A stretch of 64,000 nucleotides of DNA from DASVCN01 sp040905665 (GTDB lineage: Bacteria; Deinococcota; Deinococci; Deinococcales; Trueperaceae): assembly GCA_040905665.1 (NCBI GenBank), contig JBBDRD010000027.1, forward strand, positions 278,358 through 342,357, written 5' to 3'. Under the pieces are notes generated by a model. The model was not told where the DNA came from and did not search any database. It was given only the letters and a program-made list of their open reading frames with translations. A program made the translations under genes and the position numbers. This document shows, piece by piece, positions 58,718 to 64,000 of this stretch (the first letter of the stretch is position 1; every line of letters starts with the position of its first letter).

Positions 58718-58851
58718 GAGCAGCGTTGGCTTAGTGCGGTTGCTTCTTTGGTTTCCGAAGATGGGTTTCTACTTGTCGCACCAAAGCGGTGCGTGAGTCT
58801 TGCCTACTTGGTTTGGCTACTTAGCACCGAAGGTGGCACGAGTTTCGCGCC

Positions 58852-59043
58852 TCACAAGACGGGACGAATGGCGCGGGCTATAGCGGAAGTCAGATTTCTG
58901 ATGGATAGGCGCGGGCCCGGAATTGCCCTGACCGAGATAGGCTCCTTTCTCGCCGATCTAACTCTCCTGTCACGCTCGACTTCATCGCGTAGCGCCCTTT
59001 GGTGATCGGTCGAGGCTCGTGCCATCGAGTACCAGGTGTTCAT
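58852..59043 (-). CDS. small basic protein, unknown
   Basis: A 63-aa frame starting MNTWYSMARASTDHQRALRD, charged helix, then a basic tail without hydrophobic segments. The main support is the start: GAAGGAGG stands 6-7 nt before the ATG, one of the best ribosome-binding sites here. MNTWY-type N-termini followed by an Arg/Glu helix are familiar to me from small actinobacterial proteins, but this is only an impression. It is divergent from the large regulator at 59180 and may share its control region (59044-59179). Confidence 0.45.
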   Translation of the reverse strand: MNTWYSMARASTDHQRALRDEVERDRRVRSARKEPISVRAIPGPRLSIRNLTSAIARAIRPVL

Positions 59044-59179
59044 CTTCGACCTCCTTCTTCTCGCTCAACGCCCTCATTGAAGCGCCTGGGGTTGAAGCTG
59101 TGGTCACGCCCACCGGGACAGGGAACCGTTACAGGAGGTGCTACAATTTCGCGCAAAGAACGAAAACGAAAGGGGAGAA

Positions 59180-61576
59180 GTGAGCGACGAGGCCGTATTC
59201 GGACATTGGCTCCAACAGCGCCGCAAGTCGATGAAGCTGACGCAGGAGCAGTTGGCCGGCCTCGCCGCATGTTCTGTAGCGACCATCAGGAAGGTCGAGG
59301 CCGATGAGAGGCGTCCGTCGATCGGCATCGCCGGACGGCTGGCGGAGGCGCTGGAGGTCCCCGCGGGGGAGCGGGACGCCTTCCTCCGTTTCGCGCGTGG
59401 CGGCTGGTCCGACGACCCGGCCGTCACGCCGCAAGATCCGCCTACTCCGTTGCCCTGGGACGGTCCGGTGCATAGGGCCTCTCCCCTCCCTTTACCCTTG
59501 ACGCAGTTGCTGGGCCGCGAGCCGGTCTTACAGTCGACTGTTGGCCTGTTGCGGCGGAGAGGGGTTCGGCTGGTCACGTTGACCGGTCCGGGCGGTATCG
59601 GCAAGACGCACTTGGCGCTGGAGGTAGCACAACGCGTTCAGATGGATTTCCCGGACGGCGCTCGCTGGGCCATGCTTGCGTCCTTAGAGGACGCGGAGCG
59701 TCTGCCCTCGGCCCTTGCTCAGATTTTCGGCGTGCAGGAGAGCGGAAGCTACCCGCTGTGGGACAGGATCAAGGACCATCTGCAGGACAAGAGCTTGCTG
59801 CTCGTGCTCGACAACTTCGAGCAGATAATTGCGGCGGCGCCGTTGGTATCCGACCTGTTGAGGGCATGTGCCGGAGTCAAGGTCTTGGTGACCAGTCGTG
59901 AAGTCCTGCGCCTGTCCGGTGAGCACGAAGTCGCTGTTCCGCCGCTGGACGCTCCACCCATCGGGAGCCACTCGCGCTTCGATCCGGATGAGGCGGCCTC
60001 CTATGCGGCCGTTGAGCTTTTCATGCAGAGAGCGCAGGCGGTCCGGCCTGAGTTCACTCTCACGCCCGAGAACGCCGCGGCCGTTGCCGAGGTGTGCTCT
60101 CGTCTGGACGGTCTGCCCTTGGCGATAGAGCTGGCCGCAGCGCGGATCCGCCTGTTCTCACCCGAGGCCATGCTGTCGCGGCTCACCCGCAGCCTCGACC
60201 TGCTTACCGGCGGCTCGCGAGACGCACCGGGGAGACAAAGGACGATGCGCCAAGCGATTGCCTGGAGTTATGAGCTGCTCGATGAAGAGGAACGGCGAAT
60301 GCTGCGGCGGTTCAGTGTGCTCTCCGGCGGTTTTACGCTCGAAGCTGCCGATGCGGTGGGGCTGCCGGAACGAGATCTCCTCAACACGGTCACGTCGCTT
60401 ATCGAGAAGAGCCTCTTGAAGTCGGATGCGGGCGAGGAGCCGCGGTTCGTCATGCTCGAAACGATCCGGGGGTATGGCGTCGAGATGCTGGGCGAGCATG
60501 GCGAGGAGGCGGAGGTGCGGTACCTGCATGCCACCTACTTCGCCGACTTCATGACGAAGATCGAGCCGGATCTTCACGGGCCGGAGCAAGCGAAATGGAT
60601 GAGGTTGGCCGGCCGCGAGCACGCCAACATCGGTGTGGCCCTGCGTTGGTGCCTCGACTCCGGCGATTCGAGCACGGCCCTTCGTCTTGCTTCGGCTACC
60701 TGGTGGTACTGGTTCGTGCGGGGGCATCTAACGGAGGGCCGGGAAACCCTTGCTGAACTCCTCCCTATGGCTCGGGCATCGGACAGCCCGTTGCTGTCGG
60801 ATGTGCTCCTGGCTGCGGCGGAGTTAGCGGTGGGACAGAACGACCATGCACAAGGCGCGGTGCTGTTCAGGGAAGCCGAAAGTGCCTCGAGGTCCAGCGG
60901 CGGCAGCGTGGTTCTGGCCCGTGCGCTCAGGGGGCTGTCATGCGTGTCCGTCCTCACCGGCGACTTCCGGACCGCAACGGGGTATGTGGAGGAAGGCCTG
61001 GCCGAAGCCAGGGGGTGCAGCCAGGAACGGGAAGTCGCGTTGTTCCTGAACAGCCTCGGTGAGATCGCCCGCTCGAGAGGTGAGTACGACAAGGCGGAGG
61101 CGCATTACGAGGAGAGCATCGCGATCCTGCGGGGCCTCGGTGACTGGGTCCGGATAGTGACTGTTCTGGCGAATCTGGGTTACATGGCGCAGAGGCAAGG
61201 TGACCTGTCGCGATCCATCGAGCGATTCAGTGAGGGGCTTCGTCTGGCCCAAGAGGTTGGTAGCATACGCGGTATCGGGACGACTCTGGCGGGCTTGGCA
61301 GGGGTTGCCGTAGTGGCGGGGAATCCTAGGAAGGCCGCAATGCTGTTCGGAGCGGCGGAAGCCGTACATGGTGCGCACGGCGTAGTACCCGAGCCCGTGG
61401 ATCGAGCCGAAATGGAGCGAAGCGTCGCTCTTGGTCGAGCGGCCGTCACTCCAGAAACCTGGACGTCTTGCACCGCCGAGGGAACGCGAATGTCGGTGGA
61501 GGAGGCAATAGCGGCTGCCCTCGAGGTGGAACCGACCAACATCGGTCTGGCAGCGACTCAGGAAGCAGGGCGGTAG
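59180..61576 (+). CDS. HTH-XRE / NB-ARC ATPase / TPR transcriptional regulator
   Basis: A 798-aa STAND-type regulator. Residues about 5-65 are a Cro/C1-type HTH (WLQQRRKSMKLTQEQLAGLA then CSVATIRKVEADERRPS); an ATPase follows with Walker A TGPGGIGKTHLALEV (about 145), Walker B SLLLVLDNFEQII, VLVTSREVLRLSGEHE and DGLPLAIELAAARI; then winged-helix MRQAIAWSYELLDEEE and about six TPRs in the last 300 residues, ending in the MSVEEAIAAAL motif common to this group. The GTG at 59180 (AAGGGGAGA upstream) is preferred to a GTG at 59138 which touches its GGAG. Ligand and targets unknown; the downstream gene at 61593 is the obvious candidate target. Confidence 0.9.
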   Translation: MSDEAVFGHWLQQRRKSMKLTQEQLAGLAACSVATIRKVEADERRPSIGIAGRLAEALEVPAGERDAFLRFARGGWSDDPAVTPQDPPTPLPWDGPVHRASPLPLPLTQLLGREPVLQSTVGLLRRRGVRLVTLTGPGGIGKTHLALEVAQRVQMDFPDGARWAMLASLEDAERLPSALAQIFGVQESGSYPLWDRIKDHLQDKSLLLVLDNFEQIIAAAPLVSDLLRACAGVKVLVTSREVLRLSGEHEVAVPPLDAPPIGSHSRFDPDEAASYAAVELFMQRAQAVRPEFTLTPENAAAVAEVCSRLDGLPLAIELAAARIRLFSPEAMLSRLTRSLDLLTGGSRDAPGRQRTMRQAIAWSYELLDEEERRMLRRFSVLSGGFTLEAADAVGLPERDLLNTVTSLIEKSLLKSDAGEEPRFVMLETIRGYGVEMLGEHGEEAEVRYLHATYFADFMTKIEPDLHGPEQAKWMRLAGREHANIGVALRWCLDSGDSSTALRLASATWWYWFVRGHLTEGRETLAELLPMARASDSPLLSDVLLAAAELAVGQNDHAQGAVLFREAESASRSSGGSVVLARALRGLSCVSVLTGDFRTATGYVEEGLAEARGCSQEREVALFLNSLGEIARSRGEYDKAEAHYEESIAILRGLGDWVRIVTVLANLGYMAQRQGDLSRSIERFSEGLRLAQEVGSIRGIGTTLAGLAGVAVVAGNPRKAAMLFGAAEAVHGAHGVVPEPVDRAEMERSVALGRAAVTPETWTSCTAEGTRMSVEEAIAAALEVEPTNIGLAATQEAGR

Positions 61577-61592
61577 ACATGGAGGTAAAACC

Positions 61593-62897
61593 ATGAACGA
61601 GACGCGAGATCCCTTGATCGACGTCCAGCGCTTCCCCCTGATGCAGGCGCTTTTCGGACGTCGCGCTCGCCGCTTCGGTCTGGGCATGCAGATCCCGTCC
61701 GGGCCGCTCGCCTTCCAGTCGCGACACGAGCCCCTTCCCCTCTCGGAGCTGGAAAGGGCGATCCTCATTGCTGCCGGCACCGGTGTTTCGGGGTGGAACT
61801 TCGGCGTGCCGTTCGGGCCCGCCCGGCCCGCGGAGCATGGGCACTTCACCGTGCGCTACACGGGCCGGACCGCCCCGACGGCGGCCGGGATCGGAACCCC
61901 CGTACTGTTCCACACAGACGACGACGGGACCTACCTGACCAACACCCGTGATCGGCAACCCGAGAGCATGCGGGAGCTCGAGGAGATCGAAGACGACACC
62001 GAGCGCATCTTGGCCGTCTGTCGCGAGAGCACCGTGCGACTGAGCGGTGAGCGGCTTGACCTTCCGGCCGCACCCGGCCACATGTTGGAGCCCAATTTCT
62101 GGATGGCCAACGCCAAAGGCTCGACTATGTTCATGCCGGTCGGCGACGTGAGTGAGCAGCTTCTCGGCTTTCTCGCCATCCTCATCTCGAACGGCTATGT
62201 CATCAACGACGATATGGCGAAACGGCCAGCAGGCAACCTGGCGGCTTTCGTCCGGTCGGGGCTCCTGAACGAGAACAAGGTGTTCCCGCTTTCAGTGCTT
62301 GAGCTGACCACCTACGAGGCGAGTTGCATGGAGCTTGCAATGATGGGCCACAACATCGTCCTCGCCGAGCAGGCTATGGGTCTCGGCGGGCTCTTCTTCA
62401 ATGGAGTGAACCGTTGGAGCGTCCTCGGGGCCTTCGCCGAAAAGGGAGTTCGCGGTTTGGGCTTCAGGTTCGTTTCAGATGATCGCTGGACCGTGCCCAA
62501 CCCCGTGGGTCTCGACGGCCACTACGAAACGCTCTGCCCCCCTTACATGCCCGACATGCGGAGTGCGGTCGACAAGTTCACCGAGCGCAAGTTCGGGGCT
62601 GAGGGGGCGTACGACCCGGGTAGGCCCGGCCCCTGGAAGGACGGTGAGCGGGTGCAGCGGAGCGTTACACCGTACGGTGACGAGTTCGTCGACTGCATGA
62701 GCGAAGTCGCCCAGTATGTCCTGGACACTTACGGCAAGTTCCCTGCGACGCAGCCCACTATCGCAATGACCTGCTATGCGCAGGCCCACCACATCGACAC
62801 CGAGTTCTATGACCAGCACTACCGCGAGGGTGCCTACCTCGAGACTCATGCCGAGCATCTCGATCGCTGGCATGGTTCTATGCCTAGGGTGGATTAG
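61593..62897 (+). CDS. conserved protein of unknown function, possibly nitroreductase-like
   Basis: A 434-aa soluble protein that I cannot name. The start (LFGRRARRFGLGMQIPSGPL then PLPLSELERAILIAAGTGVS) resembles the opening of FMN nitroreductase-like enzymes, with an Arg-rich turn followed by a helix of the kind found in SagB-type oxidoreductases. Other marked stretches are PGHMLEPNFWMANAKGSTMF, MGHNIVLAEQAMGLGGLFF and YAQAHHIDTEFYDQHYREGA. GGAGGT stands 8 nt before the ATG. It begins 16 nt after the regulator gene and is probably co-transcribed with it. An IS21 remnant starts right behind its stop. Confidence 0.7.
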   Translation: MNETRDPLIDVQRFPLMQALFGRRARRFGLGMQIPSGPLAFQSRHEPLPLSELERAILIAAGTGVSGWNFGVPFGPARPAEHGHFTVRYTGRTAPTAAGIGTPVLFHTDDDGTYLTNTRDRQPESMRELEEIEDDTERILAVCRESTVRLSGERLDLPAAPGHMLEPNFWMANAKGSTMFMPVGDVSEQLLGFLAILISNGYVINDDMAKRPAGNLAAFVRSGLLNENKVFPLSVLELTTYEASCMELAMMGHNIVLAEQAMGLGGLFFNGVNRWSVLGAFAEKGVRGLGFRFVSDDRWTVPNPVGLDGHYETLCPPYMPDMRSAVDKFTERKFGAEGAYDPGRPGPWKDGERVQRSVTPYGDEFVDCMSEVAQYVLDTYGKFPATQPTIAMTCYAQAHHIDTEFYDQHYREGAYLETHAEHLDRWHGSMPRVD

Positions 62898-62898
62898 G

Positions 62899-63112
62899 CT
62901 TTCCCTCAACCATCCCGTAACCGGCGACAGCGTCCTCGACACCTGGCGGGCCGAGCAGCAGGTACTGCAGCCGCTGCCGGAGAGCCTACTCACGCCTTTC
63001 GACGTGCAGGTGACCATGCGCGTATCCGGGGACTGCCTGGTGCGCTTCGAAGGCCGCGAGTACGCCGTGCCCTTCCGGCACGTCGGCCGGGATGTGCACG
63101 TGCGCGGCGCCC
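62899..63112 (+). pseudogene. IS21-family transposase (IstA) remnant
   Basis: In frame 62776+3n the translation WRAEQQVLQPLPESLLTPFD, VQVTMRVSGDCLVRFEGREY and AVPFRHVGRDVHVRGA matches the C-terminal beta domain of IstA transposases (pattern V.VDG.VRFEGN.YSVP...VG..V.VR). The catalytic DDE part, the istB gene and terminal repeats are all missing, so this is a fragment. It begins directly after the stop of the 434-aa gene and fuses in frame to an unrelated stretch. Confidence 0.65.
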
Positions 63113-63492
63113 CCGTCGCGCTCGAGCCCGGCGGGAATCTGAACATTCCACTGGCCGGTCACGAGGGGCTTCTCACCATCGTCGAAGGCGAGCGCGAGCG
63201 CGGAACTTTCGAGCTCGCTTCCGGCGGCCCCACTCCACTCTGGCGCTTGGCCGGCGACTCGTTGCCGCTCTTCGATGGCATGGCCATAACTCTCGACCCC
63301 GAAGGTCCACCTTTCCTCGTTACCGGCAAAGCCGTGCTCTTGCGCACGGAGGTGCCCGAAAGGATCCTGGCGACGGTCTCGCTCACTCGGGCCGATGGGA
63401 AGGTAGCCGAGCTTGGCACTGTCGAAATTCGGCCCGACATCCCGTTCTCGCTGCCGATCCCAAGCGGCATCGACGCCACCGCACCCTTATGA
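63113..63492 (+). other. open frame of unknown origin fused behind the IS21 remnant
   Basis: About 125 codons continue in the same frame: NLNIPLAGHEGLLTIVEGER, TPLWRLAGDSLPLFDGMAIT, EVPERILATVSLTRADGKVA, ending PFSLPIPSGIDATAPL. The composition looks like a real beta-rich protein, but there is no start codon with a ribosome-binding site of its own and I recognise no family. It is probably the 3' part of a gene truncated by the transposon. Confidence 0.4.
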
Positions 63493-63535
63493 TGCTTTCT
63501 GTCGCACGAGAGGCGGCGGAAGGGAGGAAAGCGGG

Positions 63536-63757
63536 ATGTTTGCAACCGGCGAGTGGTCCATCCAGGAGATCGTCCGAGCGGCTGGAACGACCAGCCGGAC
63601 GCTCCGGCATTACGACCAGATCGGCCTGCTCGAGCCTAGCCGTATTGGGAACAACGGCTACCGGTACTACGACCAGGTCTCACTGGTCAGTTCAAGGCCT
63701 CTTTCGACCTGGGCCGTAGCCCAGGGTCCTTCCGACGAGAGCGAAGGCACGCATTAG
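63536..63757 (+). pseudogene. truncated MerR-family regulator
   Basis: It begins with a good AGGGAGG site and encodes a complete MerR winged-helix start, WSIQEIVRAAGTTSRTLRHY then DQIGLLEPSRIGNNGYRYYD, of the TipA/HTH-type group. After GYRYYDQVSLV (about 63690) the family similarity stops and the frame runs antisense through the end of the cupin gene (SRPLSTWAVAQGPSDE). The dimerisation helix and ligand domain are missing, so it is a broken gene joined to foreign sequence. Confidence 0.7.
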
Positions 63758-64000
63758 GAAGTGCGGTGGTTGTACCGACCGAATTTCGTCTTCGTGGCTA
63801 GTTATCAGAACCGCCAGGGAGAGAATTGCCGGAAGTGTCATTCGATTCGGGTGGATCACCCCGGAGTTTGCTATCCGGTCTAGTTCCACGAAATACTGGT
63901 CAAACTTCATCGCCGGCTGGTGCGTGTTGTAAACCCGAGTAATCGCATCGCTGGCATTTCGGAAGGTGTGCGGAACACCGGGCTCGACGGCTTGTCGGTC
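63692..64000 (-). CDS. cupin domain protein, 3' part
   Basis: The frame is open to the window edge. It reads EPGVPHTFRNASDAITRVYN, then PAMKFDQYFVELDRIANSG and a C-terminal LPAILSLAVLITSHEDEIRS with ALVGRTLGYGPGRKRP. PGVPHTFRN is the second cupin motif, and the C-terminal helix pair is typical of single-cupin proteins followed by a membrane-like tail. The N-terminal half, with the first cupin motif, lies beyond 64000. Its stop falls where the MerR gene breaks off. Confidence 0.65.
   Translation of the reverse strand, partial: DRQAVEPGVPHTFRNASDAITRVYNTHQPAMKFDQYFVELDRIANSGVIHPNRMTLPAILSLAVLITSHEDEIRSVQPPHFLMRAFALVGRTLGYGPGRKRP

Overview
The window comes from a high-GC bacterium, most likely a member of Deinococcota (Truepera/Deinococcus relatives). 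This is inference from gene content; no rRNA is present. The supporting signs are a short EF-Ts of the Thermus type (197 aa), a glutaminyl-tRNA synthetase with a C-terminal YqeY/GatB-like tail as known from Deinococcus, dnaK-grpE-dnaJ behind a candidate HspR-type operator, and about a dozen genes whose -10 hexamer (TANNNT) lies only 5-7 nt before the start codon. That last pattern means leaderless mRNAs, which are common in Deinococcus. Nearly all of the window is ordinary chromosomal backbone with tightly packed genes; the last ~5 kb looks accessory and rearranged.

Layout. 0-5.7 kb: nucleoside/BMP ABC transporter permease and binding protein, a convergent SDR, guanine deaminase and a divergent SAM-hydrolase-like protein, together a purine uptake and salvage neighbourhood. 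6-10.4 kb: YciI, then dnaK-grpE-dnaJ. 10.5-15.1 kb: parvulin isomerase, DinB-like, pdxH and a YyaL thioredoxin-domain protein. 15.1-20.4 kb: addB-addA recombination helicase/nuclease pair. 20.4-23.8 kb: thioesterase, two GNATs, 2'-5' RNA-ligase-like protein, cold-shock protein and dodecin. 23.8-29.7 kb: S10 peptidase, glnS and a membrane diguanylate cyclase. 29.7-33.7 kb (minus strand): rpsB-tsf-pyrH-frr-cdsA. 34-38.1 kb: TPR lipoprotein-like protein and the haem A / oxidase assembly operon ctaA-ctaB-surf1. 38.2-43.3 kb: YhaO/YhaN (SbcDC-like) pair and a squalene/phytoene synthase. 43.4-45.5 kb: chaB, a hydrophilic stress-like protein and transaldolase. 45.7-53.6 kb (minus strand): a full system I cytochrome c maturation operon, ccmA-B-C-D-E-F-G-H, then a CcmI-like protein fused to a cytochrome c domain, then a Rieske protein. 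53.7-57.9 kb: stress and redox genes (17M-like, msrA, sir2, msrB, DUF4112, a frameshifted redoxin, rplS). 58.0 kb: tRNA-Ala(GGC). 58.3-64 kb: secreted protein, small ORF, a large HTH/NB-ARC/TPR regulator, an unknown 434-aa protein, an IS21 transposase remnant, a truncated MerR gene and a partial cupin gene.

The most interesting unexplained signal is a pair of intergenic elements at 23645-23752 and 43655-43758. They align without gaps over about 70 nt, share a perfect 23-nt block, and both end in a GACCGGC/GCCGGTC hairpin. Both lie on the + strand just after a small stress-type gene (dodecin, chaB). They look like two members of an undescribed structured RNA family. Also notable are the AddB subunit that seems to lack nuclease residues but keeps its Fe-S cysteines, the CcmI-cytochrome c fusion, the poly-G frameshift in a redoxin gene, and the many short tandem duplications scattered through the window.
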